The notes under the pieces were generated by a model that saw only the letters and a list, made by a program, of their open reading frames with translations, did not search any database and was not told the origin of the DNA. Position numbers and translations under genes: made by a program. A DNA stretch of 26,116 nucleotides from CAZESS01 sp964594625 (GTDB lineage Archaea > Thermoplasmatota > E2 > UBA202 > DSCA01): contig CAZQNC010000008.1 in assembly GCA_964594625.1 (NCBI GenBank), forward strand, positions 1 through 26,116, given 5' to 3'. Below, piece after piece: positions 1-7,262 of the stretch; within the stretch, counting starts at the first letter, position 1; each line of letters begins with the position of its first letter.

Positions 1-2
1 CC

Positions 3-710
3 GACAAGAAATTATCTGCATACTATGTCTAAGAACTATTTGGTCACAACACTAGATGGCTAGTGGAAAGGGACGAATTTGCTAAAAGCGAGATTATGGA
101 TATGCCCATTCCTGAGAATTTATTAGAAAGCGATAGCATCAATTATCATTTTTTAGAGTATCTTTCCGATAACCCAAGTTATCTATCAGAAATTAATGAA
201 TTGTTAAAGAAATATTATAGGCTGGATGAATCAGAATTGATATTGATCGAAGACGCAGTAAAATTTACCTTAGATTTCTTTAGGAAAAAAGGAAAGTCTT
301 CTGCTGTTAAACCGGTGACACATAGAGAATTGCAAGACTATATCGAGATTTTTTGTAGAGTGCTAAATAATTCTTTTTCGCACCCCGATAAAGCTTTTGT
401 AGGACGTATTTTTTCGGGAAATGCCCCATTAAAAGTAATTTGTGGGGAACTTGTTAATAAAGAAAATCAAAAACAAACCACGATAATTAAAGATAACAGA
501 CTCACAGAGAAACTTCGAGAATTAGACAAGACATTAACAAAAAAAAGAGGAAAAAGCATATTTATAAGAAGAAATTTACGCAGATATTCAAGAAATAGTA
601 TATTTATTATCAAGCCAAACCAAAAGAGGTATTGGACGAAGTCTGCTGCCTTAAATGATGCAGACAAAACTTATGCTGATATTTTAAAATATTGGGGTCT
701 CGGAAAATGA
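3..710 (+). pseudogene. C-terminal part of a probable N6-adenine DNA methyltransferase, interrupted by an in-frame stop
   Basis: The reading frame enters from the left edge (DKKLSAYYV), meets TAA at 30-32, and resumes in the same frame with ELFGHNTRWLVERDEF. It then stays open to TGA at 708-710. The only early start after the stop is GTG at 63, giving 215 residues. The piece WLVERDE followed by MPIPENL resembles the region where target-recognition domains of Eco57I-type N6 methylases begin, and the C-terminal KPNQKRYW plus a following ALNDAD stretch also recalls that group; both matches are from memory. No SAM-binding or NPPY-type catalytic motif lies in the visible part, so this is at most the C-terminal half. 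The DNA is much more AT-rich than the rest of the window. The next gene starts at ATGA on this stop, so the two are translationally coupled. It could instead be an intact shorter protein from GTG 63, or the stop could be an assembly error. Confidence 0.55.
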
Positions 711-1354
711 TTCGGAAGTCTTCGAACGGGGACTTCGTTATGGGAAAACCAAAATATTTGTCTCAGGAATTAGGTGAGGAGGGTGTATTAGTTCTTTTGA
801 AAATTATTTGTAAGGCGTATTATAGAATAAAAGAAAAAAATATTATAACCGCGACCATGTCTGAGCCGGAGATTACTGAAGAATTATACTTTGAATTGTT
901 AGAGGTTTGGAAAAATGCAGGAATAAGTTCATTTAGACCAATTCACGAAAAATCTCATGGAAGACGTAAAAAAGGAAGAGGGAAAACACCCACCATTGAT
1001 TTTTGTTTTCGAATAGAATGGGACCCTCACATATATTTTGGCTCAGAATGTAAGCTACTGAAAGAAAATGATATTGCCTTATATAACCGGTATATACAAA
1101 AAGGAATGAAGAGGTATTTAAAGTGCAGATACGGGAAGAAATTCCCGGATGGATCGATGGTTGGATATATAGTCGAGGGAGATATTGCTACGGTTATACA
1201 AGAAATTAAGATAAGAGTTAATGAAATCTCAATTGGCGATATGAGAAAAATTAAAAAAATAAAAAGTTTTAATGGATATTACAAATCTGAGCACAGGCGG
1301 GCATGCGGTCATTCGCCGTTTAGTATTCATCATTTATTTCTTTCTTTTGACTGA
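707..1354 (+). CDS. Putative PD-(D/E)xK restriction endonuclease-like protein
   Basis: This 215-residue protein probably cuts DNA as the nuclease partner of the methyltransferase-like gene just upstream. The visible core is an Asp in TIDFCF (D98), then 16 residues later E114-C115-K116 in SECKLL, the order expected of a PD-(D/E)xK active site. A basic run HGRRKKGRGK (residues 84-93) precedes it. YIQKGMKRYL and MVGYIVEGD follow, with a C-terminal SEHRR and IHHLFL, all features I associate with small uncharacterised nucleases beside N6 methylases. ATG 707 was chosen because it overlaps the upstream TGA as ATGA; a TTG at 692 would add five residues, and ATG 740 would remove eleven. Codon use is AT-rich, matching the upstream gene and unlike the genes after 1471. 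The domain assignment is inference from motifs; no family search was possible. Confidence 0.5.
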   Translation: MIRKSSNGDFVMGKPKYLSQELGEEGVLVLLKIICKAYYRIKEKNIITATMSEPEITEELYFELLEVWKNAGISSFRPIHEKSHGRRKKGRGKTPTIDFCFRIEWDPHIYFGSECKLLKENDIALYNRYIQKGMKRYLKCRYGKKFPDGSMVGYIVEGDIATVIQEIKIRVNEISIGDMRKIKKIKSFNGYYKSEHRRACGHSPFSIHHLFLSFD

Positions 1355-1438
1355 TTAGCAGGGTTATAACAAAAGTATTGAATCAATCCCGGATAGTTGG
1401 AATGGGGTGGGCGGATGGATAGGATGGATGTCCACAAA
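1355..1438. other. Island boundary: AT-rich to GC-rich transition
   Basis: Base composition changes here from the AT-rich restriction-like genes to the GC-rich body of the window. I see no tRNA gene, clear inverted repeat or integrase next to it. The other end of the island lies outside the window, so an attachment site cannot be tested. Confidence 0.5.
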
Positions 1439-1449
1439 TATTTATATAG
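1439..1449 (+). promoter_or_regulatory. TATA box for the zinc-ribbon membrane protein
   Basis: TATTTATATAG-like A/T run about 23-30 nt before ATG 1471, the usual archaeal TBP site spacing for a leaderless transcript. No Shine-Dalgarno sequence precedes the start codon. Confidence 0.6.
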
Positions 1450-1470
1450 ACACTTTCAATAACTTTGAAC

Positions 1471-1974
1471 ATGGAAGAGAAGCGGGTACGTGGGGCTGCC
1501 GTCATTACATTTATCTCCGTGCTCTACTTCATATGGCTCATGGTGGTGGTGCTCCAGGACCGGGGATATATTCTCTCGGGCAGCGACCTGCCGCTCTCCG
1601 TGCAATGGTGGGCGGTCATCGGGATCTTCCTCTTCGCGGTGTTCTTTCTGGTAGAGCTGTACATGTATCTCACCGCGCCCGGGAAGGAGCGCCGGACCGA
1701 GGGCATCAAACTGGTCTCGGCGGTCACCACCAAGGTCGTCTGCAGCGACTGCCACACCGTGTTCACCATCTCCGACACCGGCGCCCGGCCGCTCAAGTAT
1801 ACCTGTCCGAACTGCGGGCAGAACGGCGCGCTGCGCAGGCACATGGCGTCCGGCGTGCGGAAAAACGTGCAGTGTGAGCGCTGCGAGCACGTGTTCGAGA
1901 TACATGACACGGGCGAGCGGCCGCTCAAGTATACCTGTCCCGACTGTCATCACGCGACCGAGCTCTGCGCATAG
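1471..1974 (+). CDS. Two-helix membrane protein with duplicated C-terminal zinc ribbon
   Basis: I do not recognise a named family. The 167-residue protein has two hydrophobic segments (about residues 9-28 and 46-67) followed by a soluble tail. The tail carries two near-identical zinc-ribbon units: C91-x2-C94-x17-C112-x2-C115 and C135-x2-C138-x17-C156-x2-C159. Each includes a DTG(A/E)RPLKYTCP stretch. The start is ATG 1471 because a TATA box sits at leaderless distance; an upstream in-frame TTG at 1465 is less likely. With both helices near the N-terminus, the tail is probably on one side of the membrane, most likely the cytoplasm, where it could bind nucleic acid or protein. It lies 5 nt before purS, but a functional link to purine synthesis is not implied. 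Confidence 0.8.
   Translation: MEEKRVRGAAVITFISVLYFIWLMVVVLQDRGYILSGSDLPLSVQWWAVIGIFLFAVFFLVELYMYLTAPGKERRTEGIKLVSAVTTKVVCSDCHTVFTISDTGARPLKYTCPNCGQNGALRRHMASGVRKNVQCERCEHVFEIHDTGERPLKYTCPDCHHATELCA
1786..1808 (+). repeat. Direct repeat copy 1 (23 bp) inside the zinc-ribbon gene
   Basis: Identical to 1918-1940, 132 bp downstream, which is exactly 44 codons. It encodes RPLKYTCP of the first zinc ribbon. Nucleotide identity, including synonymous positions, suggests recent duplication or gene conversion. Confidence 0.85.
1918..1940 (+). repeat. Direct repeat copy 2 (23 bp) inside the zinc-ribbon gene
   Basis: Second exact copy of 1786-1808, encoding RPLKYTCP of the second zinc ribbon. Confidence 0.85.
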
Positions 1975-1979
1975 ATATC

Positions 1980-2237
1980 ATGTTTACGGCACGGGTAGAA
2001 GTTCAGCTGAAAAAGGGTATATCGGACCCGGAGGGCAACAACATTCTCAAGGCGTTGCATCTGCTGGGCTTCGACGAGGTCGAGGATGTCAGCGTTGCGA
2101 AGGTGACCCGTCTCGTGGTCAGCGGTGACAGCGAGGACGTGGTGCGCGACCGCGTTGAGGAGATGTGCCAGCGTTTGCTCACCAACCCGGTTATCCATGA
2201 TTACACGGTCGAGCTCCAAGAGGATATGGATGACTGA
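1980..2237 (+). CDS. purS: Phosphoribosylformylglycinamidine synthase subunit PurS
   Basis: PurS is the small bridging subunit of the three-part FGAM synthase (PurS, PurL, PurQ), which converts FGAR, glutamine and ATP to FGAM in purine synthesis. The 85-residue protein has the family length and pattern: an N-terminal beta strand (FTARVEVQLKKG), GISDPEG, then NNILKALHLLGFDEVEDVSVAKV, and a C-terminal helix and strand ending NPVIHDYTVEL. ATG 1980 gives the expected N-terminus. The purL start codon overlaps its last codons (2230-2237), so the two are co-translated. purQ, the glutaminase subunit, is not in the window and must be encoded elsewhere. Confidence 0.93.
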   Translation: MFTARVEVQLKKGISDPEGNNILKALHLLGFDEVEDVSVAKVTRLVVSGDSEDVVRDRVEEMCQRLLTNPVIHDYTVELQEDMDD

Positions 2238-4557
2238 TCATCTTTTCGAAGAAGACGGCGCGGTACATCTGGTTGACCTGTTCAGCGCCGACGACATGCA
2301 GCTCAAAACGATTAGCCGGGAGATGGGGCTGGCGTTGAGCCTCGACGAGATGCGCCGTATCCGGGACTATTTTGCGGGCAAGAAACGCCGTCCCACGGAC
2401 CTGGAGCTGCAGGCCCTGGGCCAGGCGTGGAGCGAGCACTGCTGCTACAAGTCGTCGACGCCGGTACTCCGCCGGCATGTCTACGGTATCGAGGAGGACC
2501 GTATCGTTGCCCGCGAAGATGCAGGGGTCATCGAGTTCGACGACGACCATTACTATGTTGCTGCGCTTGAATCGCATAATCATCCGTCGGCCATCGAGCC
2601 CTACGGCGGGGCTGCCACGGGCATCGGGGGCATCGTCCGCGACGTTTTGTGCATGGGCGCGCAGCCCGTCGCATTGATAGACCCGTTGTTTTTCGGCCCG
2701 CTTGACTACCGGCATGAGGAGCTGCCGCGGGGTGTCAAGCATCCGCGATATCTGTTCAAGCGGGTGGTGGAGGGCATCCGGGATTACGGCAACCGTATCG
2801 GCATACCCACGGTGGCGGGCCAGGTCTGCTTTCATGACGGCTACGTGGGCAACTGCCTGGTCAACGTGGGCTGCATCGGCATCGTGGAAAAACGGCATCT
2901 GATGCACAGCCGGGCGGAGCATCCCGGCAGCATATATATCTACGCCGGCGGCAAAACCGGCCGTGACGGCATCCACGGGGTCACGTTTGCCTCGGAGGAA
3001 TTGCACGAGGAGTCGGAGGAGGAGTCGATTTCGGCGGTGCAACTGGGCGACCCCATCACCAAGGAGCCGCTCATCCATGCCTGCCTGGCATGCGTCGATG
3101 CCGGCCTGGTGGAGGGAATGAAGGACATGGGCGGCGGCGGTCTCTCATGCGTCTGCGGCGAGCTTGCCTATGACGCGGGCTACGGCGCCGAGGTGCAGCT
3201 GGACAAGATTCCGCTGAAGGAGGCGGATATGGAGCCCTGGGAGATATGGGTGTCCGAGTCGCAGGAGCGCATGATGCTGGTCGTCCAACCGGACAACGTG
3301 GAGGCGGTGCTGGACATCTTCGAGCAATGGGACGTGGAGGCGGTGCCGGTGGGCACGGTCATCGAGGAACCCCTGGTCAGGCTCTGGTACCACGGGCAGC
3401 GCATCGGCGAGCTCGACCTCCGGTTCCAGGTGTCAGGGCCATGCTATCAGCGTCCCTGGGAAATGCCATCCGACCGTGAGACAGCCGACCCGACGTTTGC
3501 CATGCCCGAGGATGTCAACGAGATGGTGCTTTCGCTGCTTGCCATGCCCGACATCGCGTCGCGCAGCTGGGTTGTCCGGCAGTACGATTTCGAGGTGCGG
3601 GGCAGCACCGCCGGCAAGCCGCTGCAGGGCCCGGTGGGATGGCAGACACATGGCGACGCAGCCGTGGTCAAGCCCCTCCGTGATTCCTTCCGCGGGCTGG
3701 CGGTCACCGCCGATGTCAACCCGTTTTACATGACTCTCAACCCGTATCATGGCGCCCGGGCGGTCGTCGACGAGATATGCCGCAATCTCACCGCGGTCGG
3801 AGCACGCCCGGACAGCATCGGGGACTGCCTCAACTTTGGCAACCCCGAGAAGCCGGAGCGGATGGGCGAGCTCCACGAGGCCGCCCGGGGTCTGGGCGAG
3901 ATGGCCCGCGCCCTCCATCTGCCCTTTGTCTCCGGCAACGTGAGCCTGTACAACGAGACGCCTGCGGGCGCCGTTCCCCCGACGCCGTCGCTGCTGGGCA
4001 TCGGCATCGTCGACGACGTACGGCGCTGTGTCACCACGCCCTTCGAACGGGAGGGCAACCCGGTCTACCTCGTCGGCGACACCCGGCAGGAGCTGGGGGG
4101 CAGCGCCTACTACCGGTGGCTGCAGCGGAAGGGCGGCCGGGTGCCCCGGACCGATGCCGTGGTGCTCCGGGTTGGCGTGGACGCATTGTGCGGGGCCATC
4201 AATGAAGGATACGTGGCCGCCTGCCACGATGTTTCATCCGGCGGCCTGGCCGGCTGCCTGGCGGAGATGACGATGGGCGGCACGGGCGCCGAGGTCTGCC
4301 TGTATGGCATGGGTGACCTGCGGACGGATGTCAAGCTGTTCTCTGAGTCGAACACCCGGTGGGTGGCGGAGGTCAAAAAAGATGCCGCGGACGCATTTGA
4401 AGCCCTGCTCGGAGATGTGCCATGTCTGCAGCTTGGCACGGTGACCGGCGAGCATCTCACCGTCTACGACGGCGACGACATGCACCGCTATGTGCATCTC
4501 ACCGCGGCTGAACTGCGGCAGCTCTGGCGGGATCTTCTCCCCGATATGATGGGCTAG
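2230..4557 (+). CDS. purL: Phosphoribosylformylglycinamidine synthase subunit PurL (small form)
   Basis: PurL carries the ATP-dependent amidotransfer chemistry of FGAM synthase. At 775 residues this is the small, stand-alone form that works with separate PurS and PurQ, unlike the roughly 1300-residue fused enzyme. Visible motifs are QAWSEHCCYKSS (residues 66-76), ESHNHPSAIEPYGGAATGIGG (114-134) and GGKTGRDGIHGVTFAS. A second AIR-synthase-like half carries DCLNFGNPEKPE and VSGNVSLYNET. The true start is ATG 2230, overlapping the purS stop; the frame is open further upstream within purS but that part is not PurL. The gene ends one base before the convergent cold-shock gene, with no obvious T-rich terminator. 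Confidence 0.95.
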   Translation: MTDHLFEEDGAVHLVDLFSADDMQLKTISREMGLALSLDEMRRIRDYFAGKKRRPTDLELQALGQAWSEHCCYKSSTPVLRRHVYGIEEDRIVAREDAGVIEFDDDHYYVAALESHNHPSAIEPYGGAATGIGGIVRDVLCMGAQPVALIDPLFFGPLDYRHEELPRGVKHPRYLFKRVVEGIRDYGNRIGIPTVAGQVCFHDGYVGNCLVNVGCIGIVEKRHLMHSRAEHPGSIYIYAGGKTGRDGIHGVTFASEELHEESEEESISAVQLGDPITKEPLIHACLACVDAGLVEGMKDMGGGGLSCVCGELAYDAGYGAEVQLDKIPLKEADMEPWEIWVSESQERMMLVVQPDNVEAVLDIFEQWDVEAVPVGTVIEEPLVRLWYHGQRIGELDLRFQVSGPCYQRPWEMPSDRETADPTFAMPEDVNEMVLSLLAMPDIASRSWVVRQYDFEVRGSTAGKPLQGPVGWQTHGDAAVVKPLRDSFRGLAVTADVNPFYMTLNPYHGARAVVDEICRNLTAVGARPDSIGDCLNFGNPEKPERMGELHEAARGLGEMARALHLPFVSGNVSLYNETPAGAVPPTPSLLGIGIVDDVRRCVTTPFEREGNPVYLVGDTRQELGGSAYYRWLQRKGGRVPRTDAVVLRVGVDALCGAINEGYVAACHDVSSGGLAGCLAEMTMGGTGAEVCLYGMGDLRTDVKLFSESNTRWVAEVKKDAADAFEALLGDVPCLQLGTVTGEHLTVYDGDDMHRYVHLTAAELRQLWRDLLPDMMG

Positions 4558-4558
4558 G

Positions 4559-4753
4559 TTATTCTTCGACGACGTCCACGTTGACGGCTTTCGGTCCCTT
4601 GGGTTCTTCCTCTATCTCGAAGGTGACCTTTTGTCCCTCCTTGAGCGGCATGCCCGAGTTGACGTCTGACAGATGTACGAACACATCTTCGTCGAGCTCC
4701 TCGGCGCCGATGAACCCGTAGGAGACAAGCCATCGTCTCACGGTTCCTTCCAT
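4559..4753 (-). CDS. Cold-shock domain (CspA-like) single-stranded nucleic-acid-binding protein
   Basis: This 64-residue OB-fold protein should bind single-stranded RNA or DNA. It shows the family signatures: MEGTVRRWLVSYGFIG, where YGFI matches RNP1 (usually KGFGFI), and EDVFVHLSDV matching RNP2, then GQKVTFEIEEEPKGPKAVNV at the C-terminus. ATG 4753 is chosen over an in-frame ATG at 4786 because AGGTGA at 4758-4763 lies 4 nt before it and the product matches family length. RNP1 is weakened: the canonical KGFGF is SYGFI, with one aromatic replaced. It is convergent with purL and divergent from adk, sharing a promoter region of about 100 bp. Unlike most genes here it appears to have a short 5' leader. 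Confidence 0.88.
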   Translation of the reverse strand: MEGTVRRWLVSYGFIGAEELDEDVFVHLSDVNSGMPLKEGQKVTFEIEEEPKGPKAVNVDVVEE

Positions 4754-4757
4754 ATGT

Positions 4758-4763
4758 TCACCT
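4758..4763 (-). promoter_or_regulatory. Shine-Dalgarno site of the cold-shock gene
   Basis: AGGTGA on the minus strand, 4 nt before ATG 4753. It decides the start over the upstream ATG at 4786. Confidence 0.65.
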
Positions 4764-4790
4764 GGGGTATACCGGATGGGAAACATGTTT

Positions 4791-4800
4791 TTTCTATAAG
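4791..4800 (-). promoter_or_regulatory. TATA box for the cold-shock gene
   Basis: CTTATAGAAA on the minus strand, about 40 nt before ATG 4753. This predicts a 5' leader of roughly 15 nt containing the AGGTGA site. Confidence 0.5.
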
Positions 4801-4825
4801 TATGTTGTGTTTCCGTCCCGCCATA

Positions 4826-4833
4826 TTCTTATA
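4826..4833 (+). promoter_or_regulatory. TATA box for adenylate kinase
   Basis: TTCTTATA, about 22-29 nt before ATG 4855, the leaderless spacing seen at most other operon starts here. Confidence 0.55.
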
Positions 4834-4854
4834 GCCCGGCGGCATACACGTCCC

Positions 4855-5661
4855 ATGTCCATTCCAGACACCCTGACCAACGTTATCGTGACCGGCAAAA
4901 GCGGCGCCGGCAAGCAGCCCCGCATCGACGTGCTCGTCGAGCAGTATGGCCTTGAGCAGCTGTCCACGGGCACCATGTTCCGCAGCTCCCTGGCCGCCTA
5001 CGACCGCTACGGCTACACCGGCTCCCTTGACCGCTTCCGGGACGAAGACAACGGGGCGTTTATCCCCGACGAGGACATCATGGACGAGCTGGGTACAGAC
5101 GATGCCGAGGTCGTCCTCGGGTTGAAGGCAAAATATTATGTCGAACGGGGCCTGTACGTCCCCGACCACATCACCAACGAGCTCTTCCAGGCAGTGTTCG
5201 CCGCCCACGGCTATCGGGGGCAGGCGCTCGACGGCTACCCCCGAACCACGGAGCAGGCGCGCTTCCTCCTCCAGCTGGTCGACGAGCAGGACACGGCCGT
5301 CGACTTCATCCTCTGGGTCACCAACACCGATGAAAACATCATAGAGCGGACCACCCGGCGGCGTATCTGCCCGGAATGCGGTGCGGTCTACCATCTCGAC
5401 TACAAGCCACCCGACGACGGCCGGTGCACGAAATGCGGCGCCGCGGTGGTGCAGCGCTCCGACGACACCGAGGAAAAAATCCGGTCCCGGCTGCAGGAGT
5501 TCAAAACCAAGACATTGCCCGCCCTCCATTTTCTCCAGGAGCAGGGCATACCGATAGCGAAGGTCTCCGGCCACCTCGACGAGTTCACCGAGGAAAACGT
5601 ACGCCGGAGCGTGATGGAGGCCCTCGAGCAGATATACGGCGGCCCGGAGCAGGGTCGATAA
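4855..5661 (+). CDS. adk: Adenylate kinase-like nucleoside monophosphate kinase with zinc LID
   Basis: The enzyme should convert ATP and AMP to two ADP. The 268-residue protein has a P-loop GKSGAGKQPRID (residues 14-25), QLSTGTMFR, DGYPRTTEQA and a zinc LID with CPECG and CTKCG, followed by RSDDTEEKIRSRL. These mark the Adk family. Two things are unusual. The Walker A lysine is followed by Q-P, where typical Adk has G-T. The AMP-binding region, between STGTMFR and VERGLYVPD, is enlarged by some tens of residues, making the protein clearly longer than the usual 210-220. The start is ATG 4855, at leaderless distance from a TATA box; an upstream in-frame ATG at 4807 lies at or before the promoter. 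Adenylate kinase is most likely, but substrate preference could differ. Confidence 0.82.
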   Translation: MSIPDTLTNVIVTGKSGAGKQPRIDVLVEQYGLEQLSTGTMFRSSLAAYDRYGYTGSLDRFRDEDNGAFIPDEDIMDELGTDDAEVVLGLKAKYYVERGLYVPDHITNELFQAVFAAHGYRGQALDGYPRTTEQARFLLQLVDEQDTAVDFILWVTNTDENIIERTTRRRICPECGAVYHLDYKPPDDGRCTKCGAAVVQRSDDTEEKIRSRLQEFKTKTLPALHFLQEQGIPIAKVSGHLDEFTEENVRRSVMEALEQIYGGPEQGR

Positions 5662-5690
5662 AGCTATGTACGGCCATCCGATATAGAGCC

Positions 5691-6245
5691 ATGCAACGCA
5701 TCGTGCTGGCCATCACCGGCGCCTCCGGCGTCATCTACGGCATCCGGACGCTGGAAGAGCTCAGCCGAACGGACACCGTGACCCATCTCATCGTGTCGGA
5801 GAGCGCCAAAACGATTCTGTCGCACGAAACCGACTACGCGGTTGACGACCTGGCCGTCATGGCCGACGAAACCATCGCGGAGGACGACATCGCCGCCGCC
5901 GTGGCATCGGGGTCCGCTCGGTATGATGCGGCGGTCATCGTTCCCTGCAGCCTCAAAACCCTGGCCGGCATCGCCCACGGATATGCAAGCAACGTCATCA
6001 TCCGGATGGCCATGGTCACCCTCAAGGAGGGCCGCCCCCTCGTCGTCGTGCCCCGGGAAACCCCGCTCGACCTGGTCAGCCTGCAGAACATGGTCCGGGT
6101 GCGCCAGGCCGGGGCAACCGTGCTGCCGGCGATGCCCGGCTTTTACCATCTGCCGGAAACCGTGGCAGAAATCGTCGACCACGTGGTCGGAAAAATACTG
6201 GACCAGCTCGACATCGAACACGAGCTCTTCGAGCGATGGGGCTAG
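5691..6245 (+). CDS. ubiX: UbiX-family flavin prenyltransferase
   Basis: UbiX transfers a prenyl group from dimethylallyl phosphate to FMN, making the prenylated FMN cofactor of UbiD-type decarboxylases. The 184-residue protein has the family length and motifs: an N-terminal ITGASGVIYGIRTLEEL, VIVPCSLKTLAGIAHGYASN around the conserved Ser/Lys region, and LVVVPRETPLDLVSLQNM. ATG 5691 gives the expected N-terminus and lies about 25 nt after an AAGCTATGTA element just beyond the adk stop. No ubiD partner is visible. Its TAG stop overlaps the convergent ftsY stop by four bases (CTAG, palindromic), so the two transcripts end inside each other. Confidence 0.9.
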   Translation: MQRIVLAITGASGVIYGIRTLEELSRTDTVTHLIVSESAKTILSHETDYAVDDLAVMADETIAEDDIAAAVASGSARYDAAVIVPCSLKTLAGIAHGYASNVIIRMAMVTLKEGRPLVVVPRETPLDLVSLQNMVRVRQAGATVLPAMPGFYHLPETVAEIVDHVVGKILDQLDIEHELFERWG

Positions 6246-7261
6246 TCAAACAATCGCTGCAGCATCCATTCAGGCGTGAACACGATCTGGTCGTCGTACT
6301 CCTGGCCGTTGCCGATGAACAGCAATGGCTTGCCGATGGTGTATGCGATGGACAGCGCGGCTCCTCCTTTCGCGTCGGCGTCCACCTTGTTGAGAACGGT
6401 ACCGTCGATGGGAACAACCTGGTCGAAGCGTTTCGCCTGCTCAACCGCGTCGTTGCCGGTGAGCGCGTCACCCACGAAAATAATTTTGTCCGGCTGGGCC
6501 ACCCGCCGGATTTTTTTCATCTCGTCCATCAGGTTGATGTTGGTCTGCATCCGGCCGGCCGTGTCCAGCATGACGACGTCCTTGTACTTGGCCTTTGCAT
6601 GCTGGATGGCGTCGTAGGCAACGGCTGCCGGGTCGCTGCCGATGTCATGTTTGATCAGCTTGACACCGAGGTTGTCGGCATGCTGCTGCAGCTGCTCGAT
6701 GGCTCCCGCCCGGAAGGTGTCGCAGGCACCCATGACACAGGTGTACCCCCGCTGCTGCAGCTGATGGACCAGCTTGGCGATGCTGGTGGTCTTGCCGGTG
6801 CCGTTGACACCTACGAACATCAACACCACGGGCTTGTCGCTTTCCTCAACGAACGTCCAGAAGTCTTCCTCCGACGACGACAAAATGTTGGCAATGGCTT
6901 TTTTCAGCGTCGCCCGGACCGCCTCCCCCGGCTGCTTGCGCGCCATGGATGGCAGCTGCCGCTTCACGGTTTTCTTGATGTCGTCCACCACCGGCAGCGC
7001 CACGTCTGCCTCCAGCAGCCCCATCTCGAGATCCCAGAGCAGCTCGTCCAGCTTTTTTTCGCTCATCGGGAGCTTCGTGCTTTTGCCGGCTGCGTCGCTG
7101 CCCAGCTGTTTCTCCAGCTGCAGCTGTTTCTCCAGCTCGCTTTCCACCTTTCGCTCAATCTGCTGCTCCCGCTCCGTCTCCTCCGCCACCTCTGCTTTTT
7201 CGACTTCCTGCTCGAGGGCGTCCTCGAACTTTTTGAATTTCTTTTTCAGAAAATCGAACAT
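6242..7261 (-). CDS. ftsY: Signal recognition particle receptor FtsY
   Basis: FtsY is the SRP receptor GTPase that docks ribosome-nascent-chain-SRP complexes at the membrane. The 339-residue protein has an N-terminal MFDFLKKKFKKFED and a charged, coiled-coil-prone region to about residue 60. The NG domain follows, with helical N part (about 65-130), P-loop GVNGTGKTT (151-159), DTFRAGAIEQL, DTAGRMQTN (233-241) and NKVDADAKGGAA (291-302). The specificity motif is NKVD rather than the usual TKxD of SRP GTPases, a mild variant. ATG 7261 lies one base after the prefoldin gene stop, so it is the last gene of the translation cluster. The frame remains open upstream but that part overlaps prefoldin and is not FtsY. 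Confidence 0.96.
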   Translation of the reverse strand: MFDFLKKKFKKFEDALEQEVEKAEVAEETEREQQIERKVESELEKQLQLEKQLGSDAAGKSTKLPMSEKKLDELLWDLEMGLLEADVALPVVDDIKKTVKRQLPSMARKQPGEAVRATLKKAIANILSSSEEDFWTFVEESDKPVVLMFVGVNGTGKTTSIAKLVHQLQQRGYTCVMGACDTFRAGAIEQLQQHADNLGVKLIKHDIGSDPAAVAYDAIQHAKAKYKDVVMLDTAGRMQTNINLMDEMKKIRRVAQPDKIIFVGDALTGNDAVEQAKRFDQVVPIDGTVLNKVDADAKGGAALSIAYTIGKPLLFIGNGQEYDDQIVFTPEWMLQRLFD

Positions 7262-7262
7262 C

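Noticed and set aside
1355..1470. tRNA or attachment site at the island edge
   Set aside because: No cloverleaf, CCA end or clear direct repeat could be seen, and the other edge of the island is outside the window.
1407..1877. Open frame of 156 codons on the plus strand
   Set aside because: It overlaps the zinc-ribbon membrane protein in another frame, is rich in Arg/His/Gly, and has no TATA box or ribosome binding site at its start.
2125..2229. Upstream extension of purL
   Set aside because: It lies inside purS in another frame and carries no PurL sequence; ATG 2230 overlaps the purS stop and matches the family start.
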